Source of the DNA: Acetobacterium woodii DSM 1030
GTDB lineage: Bacteria; Bacillota; Clostridia; Eubacteriales; Eubacteriaceae
NCBI RefSeq assembly: GCF_000247605.1
Contig: NC_016894.1
Coordinates: forward strand, 186,001-250,000
DNA: 64,000 bases
Direction: 5' to 3'
The translations under genes and the position numbers were made by a program. The notes beneath the pieces are model-generated. The model was not told the origin of the DNA, did no database searches, and worked only from the letters and a program-made list of their open reading frames with translations. Every line of letters starts with the position of its first letter. Position 1 is the first letter of the stretch. Positions 42,981 to 52,077 of the stretch are shown in pieces.

Positions 42981-45209
42981 ATGAAAACACGGTCAAACAA
43001 GATTAAAATGAGTTTTATTGCGGTTGCGACTGTTATTCTTTTTTTTCTGCTGAGTTGGTGTTACGTATCCTTGATTAATCGTGTGTTGAGCGAGCAAACA
43101 TTTTTATACCTGTCAGAAGTGGGGAGTCGTGGTGCGGACCTAGTCGAAAGCAAGGTAAACAATGAACTGGAAAATTTGATAACCATCAGCAAACTCGTTG
43201 AAGCGCAGGGGAATTTTGATCAAAATGCCATGATGAATATGATCAGACTCCAGGCCGCCGACGGTAACTACAAACGAATGGGGATTGCGTTGCCAACGGG
43301 TGAGGTTTTGACCAGCGACGGATTAGTTTATAATATTAAACAGCGTACTTATTTTCAGGAAGCAATCAAAGGTCAGGCGGTAGTATCGGACTCCATCGCA
43401 GATTTATCCGATGGAGAGGAAATTAATGTTTATGCCGCACCGATTTTTCGTAATAATGAAGTGGTCGCATTGGTGCTGGCTTCGGTAAAAACGGATGATC
43501 TGAAAAAATACCTGGAGGTTGACAGTTTTTCGAACCAGGGCTATTCTTATATTGTTAAAGCCAATGGCGAGGCTGTGGTCGCTTCGGCGCATCCCAATAG
43601 TCTGGGAGACTTTGATAATGTGTTTGATGAACTCAAAGATGCAAAGTTGATTGATGGTGATAGTTTAAAAACGGTCAGCCAAAAAATGGCCAAAAGAGAA
43701 AGCGGCAGTTATACCAGTTTTTATGGGGAGCTGGAACGCCATACGATTTACGAACCGCTGGCGATTAATGACTGGTACTTGATGACGGTCGTGCCAACCA
43801 GGGTTGTTAGTGTTCAAACCACGCAAATCACTTCGTATTCATTTGCGTTAATCGGAGCTGCGTTATTAGCAATTGCCTTATTGTTTATTATTATTTTGAT
43901 TTTCCAGAATCGTTCAAAAAGGAGACTTGAACGAATCGCCTATGTGGATGAAATAACAAATGGTAATAATTGGCAGAAATTTAAGTTGGAAGCAGCTGAA
44001 ATTTTAGAATTAAAAAATCAGGGAAACTGTGCCCTGCTAACCTTTGATATCGATCGGTTCCGTTTTATTAATGAGGAATACGGCAATGAAAAAGGCGATG
44101 AAGTTCTGCGCATGGTGGTTGATATTTTAAAAGTCCGGATGGGTAAACGGGAGAGTTATGCCAGAGTATCCGGGGATCATTTTGCGATTCTTTGTTCCTG
44201 TGAAGATCGCAATAAGATTACCTTTCGCATCAAAGACTTTATTCGCATCTTAAATATTGAAAGAGAAGCGATTGGCATTAAAGAACGGCTTTCCTGCCAT
44301 TTTGGAATTTACATTATTGAAGATAAAACCGGCAACCTCGAAAATATTAGAGAAAAAGCCAATATGGCAAGGATTGCCGCTAAAACTGCCGAAAACGAAT
44401 CGTGGTTTTTTTATTCGGATACTTTTAGAAAAAAAATTGGCGACGAAAAAGCAATTCTTGATGAAATGGAAGATGCCCTTGAACACCATGAGTTTGAAAT
44501 GTTTTTGCAACCTAAATATAACTTGCACCAAAACCAATATTGCGGTTGCGAGGCCTTGGTGCGTTGGCGGCATCCGCAAAAAGAGTTGATTTTTCCCGGA
44601 GACTTTATTCCGATTTTCGAACAAACCGGGTTTATCAAAAAATTGGATATGTTTATGATTGAAGAAGCTTGCAAGTTGCTGAAACGATGGGAAGACAAAC
44701 AATATCCGGAAATGACAATTTCGGTAAATGTTTCCAGAAAAAATCTGAAACAAACCTGCTTTATTCCCAATGTCCTAAAAATAACGAACAAATATCAGAT
44801 CAAGCGACATTGTCTGGAAATCGAATTAACGGAATCCAGTATCTTCGAAGACGTCGAGCGGATGATTGAAGTGGGCAAATCGTTTCGAAGTTATGGTTTT
44901 AAAGTATCGATGGACGATTTTGGATCAGGTTATTCATCCATTAACTTATTAGGTACGTTGCCCTTGGATGTTATTAAAATTGATCAGGGTTTCTTTAAAC
45001 ATAACCTTCAAAACAGGCAAAATTATATTGTTGTCGAAGCGATGATTGATCTAATCAAAAAATTGGGAATGACTGTTGTGGCAGAAGGCATTGAAACCAT
45101 CGAAGAAGTTGAAACATTAAGAGCACTGGACTGTGATATTATACAGGGGTACTACTTTGGGAAACCGGAAACGGTTGATGATGTTGAAAAGAAAATTTTT
45201 AAAAATTGA
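42981..45209 (+). CDS. Cache-GGDEF-EAL protein, likely c-di-GMP phosphodiesterase
   Basis: 742 residues. A membrane helix at about 11-31 and a second at about 288-310 bound a Cache-type sensor. The GGDEF domain is degenerate: the motif reads SGDHF, so cyclase activity is not expected, though GTP binding may remain. The EAL domain is intact: CEALVRWRHP, SVNVSRKNL, IELTESSIFED, MDDFGSGYSSIN, DVIKIDQGFF, AEGIETIEE and QGYYFGKP. It should therefore hydrolyse c-di-GMP. It lies 23 bases upstream of pilB and thus probably in the same transcript as the pilus ATPases, with a c-di-GMP riboswitch further down before the pilin gene. Confidence 0.9.
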   Translation: MKTRSNKIKMSFIAVATVILFFLLSWCYVSLINRVLSEQTFLYLSEVGSRGADLVESKVNNELENLITISKLVEAQGNFDQNAMMNMIRLQAADGNYKRMGIALPTGEVLTSDGLVYNIKQRTYFQEAIKGQAVVSDSIADLSDGEEINVYAAPIFRNNEVVALVLASVKTDDLKKYLEVDSFSNQGYSYIVKANGEAVVASAHPNSLGDFDNVFDELKDAKLIDGDSLKTVSQKMAKRESGSYTSFYGELERHTIYEPLAINDWYLMTVVPTRVVSVQTTQITSYSFALIGAALLAIALLFIIILIFQNRSKRRLERIAYVDEITNGNNWQKFKLEAAEILELKNQGNCALLTFDIDRFRFINEEYGNEKGDEVLRMVVDILKVRMGKRESYARVSGDHFAILCSCEDRNKITFRIKDFIRILNIEREAIGIKERLSCHFGIYIIEDKTGNLENIREKANMARIAAKTAENESWFFYSDTFRKKIGDEKAILDEMEDALEHHEFEMFLQPKYNLHQNQYCGCEALVRWRHPQKELIFPGDFIPIFEQTGFIKKLDMFMIEEACKLLKRWEDKQYPEMTISVNVSRKNLKQTCFIPNVLKITNKYQIKRHCLEIELTESSIFEDVERMIEVGKSFRSYGFKVSMDDFGSGYSSINLLGTLPLDVIKIDQGFFKHNLQNRQNYIVVEAMIDLIKKLGMTVVAEGIETIEEVETLRALDCDIIQGYYFGKPETVDDVEKKIFKN

Positions 45210-45232
45210 TCTGAGTTGCTGAAGGGGAAAAA

Positions 45233-46912
45233 ATGGATACTAAAAACATTCGAATTGGCGAGATCCTTAAAAATGCCGGGTATATAACTGAAGAACATTT
45301 ACAAGAGGCGTTGGTTTATCAAAAGATAGACAAAACTAAACGACTGGGCAGTATTCTGGTTGATTATGGTTATTTAACTGAAGAACAACTGCTTGACGCT
45401 TTGTCAAAGCGGTTAGATGTGGAAGTTGTTAATCTTCCGGATATTGGCATTGATCTTGAAGCCGCTGCGAAAATACCTCAAAGTACCGCTGTAAAATATA
45501 ATCTTATTCCCATTAGTCATGAAAATAACCGTTTGTTGGTAGTAATGAATGATCCGATGGATTTTTATGCTATTGAAGACATCAGGCTGCTAACCAACAT
45601 GCCGATTGACGTGGTATTGGGGGGAAAAGTGGCGATTCAAACGGCCATTCAAAAGGTTTATACTGAAATTGAAGCCAGAAAAGCGGCGTCAACGGCCAAC
45701 AAAGCGGTGGTTGGTGGCAGTATTTCTTCGGTTGAAAATATTGTCACTAACGAAGGTGATGCACCGGTTGTCAGTCTGGTTAATTCGATTCTGTTAAAAG
45801 GTCATAATGCCGGAGCCAGTGATATCCACATTGAACCCTTTGAAGATAAAACCCTGATCCGGATGCGAATTGACGGATTAATTGTCGATTATATGTCATT
45901 GTCGAATACGCTGCATCAATCAATGATCGCCCGGGTCAAAATTTTATCGAATTTAGATATCGCTGAACGTCGCGTCCCTCAGGATGGTCACTTTCGGGTC
46001 AAAATTGATGGTGTGGAATTAAATGTGCGAACCTCCAGTATTCCAACGGTTTATGGCGAAAAAATAGTGTTGCGTTATTTGAGTATGAATACATCGCTCG
46101 ATCATGCCGGACAATTTGGAATGAATGATCAGGATTATAAAAAAATTATTAAAATCCTCCAAAGTCCTCATGGGGTGGTTTATATTACCGGCCCTACCGG
46201 AAGTGGAAAAACAACGACTTTATATATGATTCTGGAAATGTTGAGTAAACGATCGGTAAATATTGCCACCATTGAAGATCCGGTGGAAAGAAAATTGGCG
46301 GGGGTTAATCAAACGCAGGTGAATGTTCTGGCTGGTCTGACCTTTGATTCCGGACTACGATCAATTCTGCGACAGGACCCGGATATTATCATGGTTGGTG
46401 AAACAAGAGACAACGAAACCGCATCGATCGTGGTTCGGGCGGCGATCACCGGGCATCTGGTACTTTCGACTTTGCATACCAACGATGCCGTATCAGCGAT
46501 TGTCCGACTGGAAGATATGGGCGTTGAATCATATATGGTAGGCAGTTCCTTAACCGGAGTTGTGGCTCAACGGCTGGTGAAAAAGATATGCGAAAATTGT
46601 AAAGAGCAATATTTAACCAATGACATCGAACGGTTCCATTTAGGCGAAGATGTCAAAACCCTTTACCGCGGCAGAGGTTGCAATGTCTGTAACAATACCG
46701 GCTATAAAGGGCGAATTGCCATTCATGAAATTCTGGCAGTTGATAAAACGATCAGAACAATGGTTTCAAGAAAAAATGCCATCGAAGATATCTATGCTTA
46801 TGTTGAAAAAAATCAAAAGGTGATTCCGCTTCGGGACAGTGTTGCAAATTTGACCAGAGCTGGCGTGACCACCATGGAAGAATATCTAAAACTATCCTAT
46901 TACGTAGAATAA
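45233..46912 (+). CDS. pilB: Type IV pilus assembly ATPase with MshEN-like N-terminus
   Basis: 559 residues. The N-terminus has two consecutive RxG-xx-L repeats, RIGEILKNAGYITEEHLQEAL (7-27) and RLGSILVDYGYLTEEQLLDAL (37-57), the layout of MshEN domains, which bind c-di-GMP in related extension ATPases. The ATPase core has Walker A GPTGSGKTT (320-328), an Asp box IEDPVE, Walker B MVGETRD (387-393) and a His box LSTLHTND. Two Cys pairs (C453, C456, C483, C486) form the usual zinc site. It powers pilus extension from the cytoplasmic side of the membrane, opposite PilT. Confidence 0.93.
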   Translation: MDTKNIRIGEILKNAGYITEEHLQEALVYQKIDKTKRLGSILVDYGYLTEEQLLDALSKRLDVEVVNLPDIGIDLEAAAKIPQSTAVKYNLIPISHENNRLLVVMNDPMDFYAIEDIRLLTNMPIDVVLGGKVAIQTAIQKVYTEIEARKAASTANKAVVGGSISSVENIVTNEGDAPVVSLVNSILLKGHNAGASDIHIEPFEDKTLIRMRIDGLIVDYMSLSNTLHQSMIARVKILSNLDIAERRVPQDGHFRVKIDGVELNVRTSSIPTVYGEKIVLRYLSMNTSLDHAGQFGMNDQDYKKIIKILQSPHGVVYITGPTGSGKTTTLYMILEMLSKRSVNIATIEDPVERKLAGVNQTQVNVLAGLTFDSGLRSILRQDPDIIMVGETRDNETASIVVRAAITGHLVLSTLHTNDAVSAIVRLEDMGVESYMVGSSLTGVVAQRLVKKICENCKEQYLTNDIERFHLGEDVKTLYRGRGCNVCNNTGYKGRIAIHEILAVDKTIRTMVSRKNAIEDIYAYVEKNQKVIPLRDSVANLTRAGVTTMEEYLKLSYYVE

Positions 46913-46921
46913 GGAGAAAAA

Positions 46922-47980
46922 ATGGTAAGCTTATTAGATTTGGTTGCTTATGGACGAGAAAATAAGTGTTCAGATATTCATCTGACTCAAGGATTACCAC
47001 CGGTGTTCAGAAAAAACGGAAAGCTTTTCCGAAGTAATTTTAATCATACACCAAAAGATACCGAAGCCTGGATTTTCAGCATGCTGAATTTCAAGCAAAA
47101 AGAAAAATTGGAAGCGAATGAAGATGTCGATTTTTCACATGTGACCCCAGAAGGGTTGAGGCAGCGGGTGAATGTTTACCGCCAGCAGGGACAATATACG
47201 GCGGCTATTCGGTTGCTCAATGATACCATGCCGACCTTTGAAGAATTGGGATTACCGCCGATTATTAGAAAACTGGCCGATGAACCGCGGGGACTGATCC
47301 TGATTACCGGCCCGACCGGGAGCGGAAAATCAACAACGCTGGCATCAATGATTGACTATATCAATACCAATCGGGCTTCGCATATTCTTACAATTGAAGA
47401 TCCGATTGAATACAAACATAATCATAAAAAAGGCATTGTTCATCAACGGGAAGTGGGCATGGACGTGGTCTCTTTTGAAGCGGCATTGCGCTCCTGTTTG
47501 CGGGAAGATCCAGATGTTATTCTGGTCGGGGAAATGCGTGACTATGAAACCATTTCGGCGGCCGTTACCGCCGCCGAAACCGGACATCTGGTATTATCGA
47601 CATTACACACGATTGGTGCGGCCAATACCATTGACCGAATCATTGATGTTTTTCCTACGCACAGCCAGCAGCAGATTAGAGCCCAATTATCGAGCACGAT
47701 AAAAGGGGTGGTGACCCAACAATTGGTTCCACTTGCCGATGGCACCGGGCAGATGGCGGCACTGGAAATTATGTTGGGTACCGATGCGGTCCTGAATCTG
47801 ATCCGCGAACGAAAAACCCATCAATTGGCATCAGTCATGCAAACCGGCGGCCGGGAAGGGATGAGAACACTGAATGCAGATCTTGTTCAGCTGGTCAGAG
47901 AAGGAAAAATTACCTATGAAACCGGTTTGGAGTGGGCGACCGATAGAAATGAGTTTAACCAGTATTTTGGCCGAAAATAA
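46922..47980 (+). CDS. pilT: Type IV pilus retraction ATPase
   Basis: 352 residues, the PilT size. Walker A is GPTGSGKST (130-138); the Asp box TIEDPIE, Walker B VILVGEMRD and His box LSTLHTIGA are intact. No zinc Cys motif is present, as expected for PilT. It starts 9 bases after pilB. Retraction of pili drives twitching movement and DNA uptake. A leader of about 750 bases with its own promoters separates it from the pilin gene. Confidence 0.93.
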   Translation: MVSLLDLVAYGRENKCSDIHLTQGLPPVFRKNGKLFRSNFNHTPKDTEAWIFSMLNFKQKEKLEANEDVDFSHVTPEGLRQRVNVYRQQGQYTAAIRLLNDTMPTFEELGLPPIIRKLADEPRGLILITGPTGSGKSTTLASMIDYINTNRASHILTIEDPIEYKHNHKKGIVHQREVGMDVVSFEAALRSCLREDPDVILVGEMRDYETISAAVTAAETGHLVLSTLHTIGAANTIDRIIDVFPTHSQQQIRAQLSSTIKGVVTQQLVPLADGTGQMAALEIMLGTDAVLNLIRERKTHQLASVMQTGGREGMRTLNADLVQLVREGKITYETGLEWATDRNEFNQYFGRK

Positions 47981-48167
47981 GACCTTAATCAAGTGAAGGG
48001 CTAAACGAAACGGTTTCTTAAAACATTTGGTTAGAATGACTCCTAAAAGTGGATGATTACCCTTTAAAATGGTCATTGTAATGAAAAAAAGAGTGTCAGC
48101 TGAGTCTTTCTGATGCGGTAAGATGTCACGAAAATGTAAAAGAAACTTCAAATATTCTAAAATTAAC

Positions 48168-48196
48168 TTGACATTGAGCCGGCGTTAATCTAATAT
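48168..48196 (+). promoter_or_regulatory. Upstream sigma-A promoter of the pilin operon
   Basis: TTGACA (48168-48173), 17 bases, TAATAT (48191-48196). Nearly consensus. A transcript from it would also read through the second promoter, riboswitch and terminator. Confidence 0.7.
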
Positions 48197-48298
48197 AATG
48201 CTATAAAGTGCCTGATTTAAGGGGCTGTATCGAAATGGCGGGGCAAAAGAAGCAAACTTCAAGTTGCAAAAAAATTGTCACAAAGTTGTAAAAAGAGC

Positions 48299-48327
48299 TT
48301 GACTTTTAAGCATGAATATTCTAAAAT
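48299..48327 (+). promoter_or_regulatory. Riboswitch-proximal sigma-A promoter
   Basis: TTGACT (48299-48304), 17 bases, TAAAAT (48322-48327). The expected start near 48334 is immediately ahead of the c-di-GMP riboswitch. Confidence 0.75.
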
Positions 48328-48344
48328 AAAGCAACAGAAAAAAT

Positions 48345-48442
48345 AAACAAAGGCATAACAGGTGAAAACTTGGGACGCAAAGCTATAGGGTCTAAGTCGA
48401 TGGATTGTTTAAAATTCATTATGATACGACAGCCAGTTGCCA
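48345..48442 (+). ncRNA. Cyclic di-GMP riboswitch, class I (GEMM-I)
   Basis: The sequence contains AGGCA, GGGACGCAAAGC, the GGTCTAAG partner segment, a variable stem and the closing GCCAGTTGCC of GEMM-I aptamers. The closing P1 stem uses AGGCATAAC and AGTTGCC. Its last bases, 48439-48441, are also the start of the terminator stem. It lies ahead of the pilin gene, a known arrangement in Clostridia. Confidence 0.9.
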
Positions 48443-48467
48443 CACGGTGAAAGTGTGGCTTTTTTTG
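48439..48467 (+). terminator. Riboswitch-controlled terminator before the pilin gene
   Basis: GCCACAC (48439-48445), a 7-base loop and GTGTGGC (48453-48459), followed by seven or eight T. It shares its first bases with the riboswitch P1 stem. Ligand binding should favour P1 and prevent the terminator, predicting an ON switch. Confidence 0.85.
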
Positions 48468-48733
48468 ACCCTTAAATTGCAAAGGGAAGGTAAAAAGTCT
48501 GAAATCTGTTTGCGGGGGCTAAAGTTCTTTTGGCGGATGTCGAAAAAAGAAGTAACAAAAAGAAGATATGCTGACTATGTTTTAAATCAGAATGACTACT
48601 AAGTTAAAATTATATTAAGGTAAAAAAAGCGATGATGTGCGATAATATCAGCGTAAATGATGTTTATGAATCACCTTGAGGCGCAGGTGATGATATAGAG
48701 CTTGAATAATAAAAAAGAAAAAGGAGCAAACAA

Positions 48734-49225
48734 ATGGAATTATTTAACCGAATTAAGAAAAACAAAAAAGGGTTTACCTTGGTGGAAATTATTGTCGTAT
48801 TGGTTATCTTGGCAATCTTGGCGGCGTTTACAATACCGACGATGCTGGGATTTGTTAACGATGCTAAAGGTAAAGCTTTAATTGCTGAAGCAAGAGAAGT
48901 TTATGTAGCGTCACAAGCTATTGCTACAGAATATATTGCATCTGGTAAAACTATCGCTGCGACAGATCTGAATTCAAAATCAGTTGAACCAGCTACTGCT
49001 GGTGCAAGCCTACAAATGCAAACTTATTTAAAAAATGATCTAAAGATTTCGGATGTTGATATTACAAAAGCTGCGGATTCCCCTAAACCATCAGATGATG
49101 ATGCGGCATGGTTGGTAACATTCGATGGAACTACGGGGAAAGTAACAGAAATATATTTTGTTAAGGATGGTTATTCAATTACAATTTCAGAACCAGCTGG
49201 AACCTCAACAGTAGTAAAACTTTAA
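48734..49225 (+). CDS. pilA: Type IV major pilin (prepilin)
   Basis: 163 residues. The prepilin signal KKNKKG|FTLVE is cut after Gly13; mature Phe1 and Glu5 (Glu18 of the precursor) are as in type IV pilins. The hydrophobic stem IIVVLVILAILAAFTIPTMLGF follows, then a soluble domain rich in Ala/Thr/Asp and with no cysteines. It is directly controlled by the c-di-GMP riboswitch upstream, and a very strong terminator after it should make it the most abundant product of the operon. AAGGAGC precedes the ATG. Confidence 0.93.
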   Translation: MELFNRIKKNKKGFTLVEIIVVLVILAILAAFTIPTMLGFVNDAKGKALIAEAREVYVASQAIATEYIASGKTIAATDLNSKSVEPATAGASLQMQTYLKNDLKISDVDITKAADSPKPSDDDAAWLVTFDGTTGKVTEIYFVKDGYSITISEPAGTSTVVKL

Positions 49226-49289
49226 ATAAAAAGAGGTTACAAGCTGTTATAGCATAAATAAGACATCGATTATGCGCCATAAGAGATGC

Positions 49290-49350
49290 TCTCCCCCTCC
49301 CAAGGCGCAAACTTGTCATTGGGTTTGCATTTTGGGAGGGGGAGATTTTT
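49290..49350 (+). terminator. Very strong terminator after the pilin gene
   Basis: TCTCCCCCTCCCA / TGGGAGGGGGAGA (49290-49345) with an inner GCAAAC / GTTTGC stem and a T-run. In an AT-rich region this is striking; it should block most read-through into the minor pilus genes. Confidence 0.9.
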
Positions 49351-49578
49351 TATTAAAAATGATATGTAGATTAGGATATGATAATGTTTGATTTTGCATT
49401 AAGTAGAGGCATCATTTAGCAGAGTTATTTGATTAAAGCAAAAAAAAGACTCTATTCGTTAAAAAAAATTGAGTTAAGACCATTGAAAAATGATAAAATA
49501 AAAATTCATTATAATACAGTTGTTCGATAATTATGTGATGATTTGAAATGTGTTTATATAAAGTCATGGAGGTACTTT

Positions 49579-49974
49579 GTGCAACCAATTAACCAATACC
49601 AGTTTCCTCCTGAAAAGAATGAGTCCATTTTTTTTCGTCAAGGCATTTCATTGGTTGTTATAACTATTCTTGTTTTTATAGCATTCATTATTGGAGGATT
49701 GGTTTTTAGTTATCAAAAAACTGCTGATGCCGCAAACGCCCGTCTGGTTTATTTAGCAGCTAGTGCTAAAGCGGTGGAGTATAAGGCCTCTGGTAATTAT
49801 CATACGCCAGTCCAAGCCGATTTGATAGATCTGATCGGGGAAGAAGTCAATCAAGATGCCCATATTGAAGTTTTTGATGACAAACAGGATGCGGTGATTG
49901 ATTATATTGTTTATATTAAAAACGGATTAGTCACCCGGTATTCACCGGGAGAGTTGATCGTCAGTAAAGAATAA
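49579..49974 (+). CDS. Pilin-like protein without the canonical cleavage motif
   Basis: 131 residues from GTG 49579, preceded by TGGAGGT. A hydrophobic helix (IFFRQGISLVVITILVFIAFIIGG) follows a 20-residue polar N-terminus. RQG|ISLVV resembles a prepilin cleavage site in place but with Val where Glu5 should be. After the helix, ARLVYLAASAKAVEYKASGNYHT parallels the AREVYVASQAIATEYIASGKT segment of the adjacent pilin, so it is related to it. It may be an initiator pseudopilin like GspK, which also lacks Glu5. A separate transcript start should lie in the 230-base gap after the pilin terminator. Confidence 0.65.
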   Translation: MQPINQYQFPPEKNESIFFRQGISLVVITILVFIAFIIGGLVFSYQKTADAANARLVYLAASAKAVEYKASGNYHTPVQADLIDLIGEEVNQDAHIEVFDDKQDAVIDYIVYIKNGLVTRYSPGELIVSKE

Positions 49975-50076
49975 TAAATCTTTATTGGCTGTTTGATAGT
50001 AGCCGTGAAATTGATTATAAGGGATAGGGAACTACCGTAATATAGTTCAATTATTTGTTCATCAGAAAGGATATCA

Positions 50077-50847
50077 GTGGAGATGGTCGTATTTGTTAAC
50101 ATCATCCTTTATGTTTATATATTTGTCCTTGGTCTTGTAATTGGCAGTTTCCTTAATGTAGTCATCTATCGACTGCCGCAGGAGATTTCGGTTGCCAAAG
50201 GGCGTTCGTTCTGTCCGCATTGCCACGCTCCAATCAAAGGTTATCATAATATTCCGGTGTTTAGTTATTTTTGGTTGCGCGGTAAATGCGCCGATTGTAA
50301 AGAACCAATCGCCATTCGTTATCCATTGGTAGAATTTTTTACCGGTTTAATGGGGATTGCTATTTTGGCAGTTTATGGATTTTCTTTTCAGTGGGTTGTT
50401 GCTTTTGCCATAGGGGCTATTTTAATTTGCATTACGATGATCGATTTTGATACCATGACCATTCCGAATGGCCTGGTTATTACGTTAATGGTTCCGGCAC
50501 TGTTATGTTTTTTTCTTTTTCCCCAGATTGGGCTACTTGCTCGTGTGATTGGTATTTTTGTTGTCAGTTTGCCAATGCTGATTTTGATTCTTTTTATCGG
50601 GGACGCTTTTGGCGGTGGCGATATTAAACTGATGGCAGTGGCGGGGTTTATGTTAGGTTGGCAAAATACGCTTTTAGCAACGTTTATTGCCTTAATTTTG
50701 GGTGGCGGTGTTGCCGTTTATTTATTGGCCCAAAAAACAGCAGATAAACATATGGCCTTTGGGCCCTATTTATGCATCGGAATAATGACAAGTATAATTT
50801 TTGGTGATATAATAATAGGGTGGTATTTAAGCCTTTTTGGGTTATAA
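50077..50847 (+). CDS. pilD: Prepilin peptidase / N-methyltransferase
   Basis: 256 residues with about eight membrane helices. The cytoplasmic loop has two Cys pairs, CPHC (46, 49) and CADC (71, 74). Catalytic aspartates are in IDFDTMTIPNG (123/125) and GGGDIKL (182), the A24 peptidase signature. It cleaves prepilins after the Gly and methylates the new N-terminus. The start is GTG 50077 (AAAGG at 6 bases) or ATG 50083. It lies 102 bases after the pilin-like gene and 34 bases before pilC. Confidence 0.93.
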   Translation: MEMVVFVNIILYVYIFVLGLVIGSFLNVVIYRLPQEISVAKGRSFCPHCHAPIKGYHNIPVFSYFWLRGKCADCKEPIAIRYPLVEFFTGLMGIAILAVYGFSFQWVVAFAIGAILICITMIDFDTMTIPNGLVITLMVPALLCFFLFPQIGLLARVIGIFVVSLPMLILILFIGDAFGGGDIKLMAVAGFMLGWQNTLLATFIALILGGGVAVYLLAQKTADKHMAFGPYLCIGIMTSIIFGDIIIGWYLSLFGL

Positions 50848-50881
50848 TAACAGCACTGATCAGATCATTAATGGAGGAGCT

Positions 50882-52066
50882 ATGCCTGTTTATCAATACA
50901 CTGCAAAAAATTTACAGTCCGAAGTTATTCGGGGAACGATGGAAGCATCAACTCCGGATGTCGTGCGGCGAAATTTGCGCCAGAAAAATGAATTTGCATT
51001 AAAAATCCAGGAAGTAAATGAGCATAAACAGGTCTATAAACTCAAGCCGATGGAGATTTCTGATTTTTCACGGCAGATTGCCAGCATGTTGGCGGCTGGA
51101 ATTACGATGATCCGGGCGATTAGCATTATCGAAGAGCGAGATATAAAACCAAAGATTAAAAAGGTGTATGAAAAATTACATACAGAAGTCGAAAATGGGA
51201 ATACCTTGTCACATGCGATGGAACAAACCGGCGGGTCTTTTCCGGAACTGTTGATTAATATGTATAAATCAGGGGAGGCCAGCGGGCAGATGGAAGAAAC
51301 GGCCCGGAAAATGGCCGAACATTACGAAAAGGAACACAAATTGCGGACTAAAATTAAAGGTGCGATGACTTATCCGATGATTCTTTTTGTAGTTACCGTG
51401 ATTGTGGTACTGGTAGTGTTTACCTTGATTTTGCCCCAGTTTTTCACCTTATTTGAAGGAATTGAATTGCCGGCGATTACCCGACTGATGATCAATATCA
51501 GCACGTCGATGACCAGCTTCTGGTATCTATATGTTATTGGATTATTAGCGATAATTGCGATGGTGGCATTTTTATTAAGCTTGCCCACTGTTAAACGGGC
51601 AGTTGATCAATTAAAACTGCGCATTCCCCGAATTGGTAAATTGATGAAAACTATTTATACCGCCCGGTTTTCCAGAACGTTAAGTTCGCTTTATTCGAGT
51701 GGTTTGGCAATGATCAATGCGTTGGAAATCAGTGGTTCAATAATTGGCAATACTTATTTACAAAACCAGTTTCCACATGTTATTGAACAAGTGCGAAATG
51801 GCGAACCGCTTTCCGCATCGATCCAAAGTATCAACGGCTTTGATTCAAAATTAGTCTCAACGATTTATATCGGGGAAGAGTCCGGGAATTTGGATGAAAT
51901 GTTAAATAACGTCGCCGATTCATTTGATTACGAAGCAGAAATGGCAACAACACGATTAGTTGCTTTTATTGAACCAATTATGATTATTATAATGGCCGTG
52001 ATGGTTGGTGGGATCATGTTATCGGTAATGTTGCCAATTATGACCTTATATCAAAACATCGGATAG
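50882..52066 (+). CDS. pilC: Type IV pilus inner-membrane platform protein
   Basis: 394 residues. The soluble, twice-repeated GspF domain is seen as KLKPMEISDFSRQIASMLAAGITMIRAISIIEE and IYTARFSRTLSSLYSSGLAMINALEISGS. Three hydrophobic helices are at about 165-195, 215-235 and 365-390. PilC transmits the ATPase motion to the pilin chain. ATG 50882 has GGAGGAGC before it, and an earlier in-frame TTG overlaps pilD. Confidence 0.93.
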   Translation: MPVYQYTAKNLQSEVIRGTMEASTPDVVRRNLRQKNEFALKIQEVNEHKQVYKLKPMEISDFSRQIASMLAAGITMIRAISIIEERDIKPKIKKVYEKLHTEVENGNTLSHAMEQTGGSFPELLINMYKSGEASGQMEETARKMAEHYEKEHKLRTKIKGAMTYPMILFVVTVIVVLVVFTLILPQFFTLFEGIELPAITRLMINISTSMTSFWYLYVIGLLAIIAMVAFLLSLPTVKRAVDQLKLRIPRIGKLMKTIYTARFSRTLSSLYSSGLAMINALEISGSIIGNTYLQNQFPHVIEQVRNGEPLSASIQSINGFDSKLVSTIYIGEESGNLDEMLNNVADSFDYEAEMATTRLVAFIEPIMIIIMAVMVGGIMLSVMLPIMTLYQNIG

Positions 52067-52077
52067 GAAGAGTGTAT

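Larger units (their letters stand above)
47981..48733 (+). other. 753-base leader region of the pilin operon
   Basis: Holds two promoters, the c-di-GMP riboswitch and its terminator. Between the promoters an AAGTTG-Y-AAAAA motif occurs twice (48251 and 48283 region). After the terminator about 265 bases remain before the ribosome binding site AAGGAGC; they include a TCACCT / AGGTGA hairpin at 48671-48692. No credible gene is seen in them. Confidence 0.6.

Noticed and set aside
48405-48602. 65-codon open frame running through the riboswitch and terminator, with a Lys-rich end from an internal ATG at 48537
   Set aside because: It overlaps the structured RNA, has no ribosome binding site at either start, and resembles nothing recognised. 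Kept as non-coding leader.
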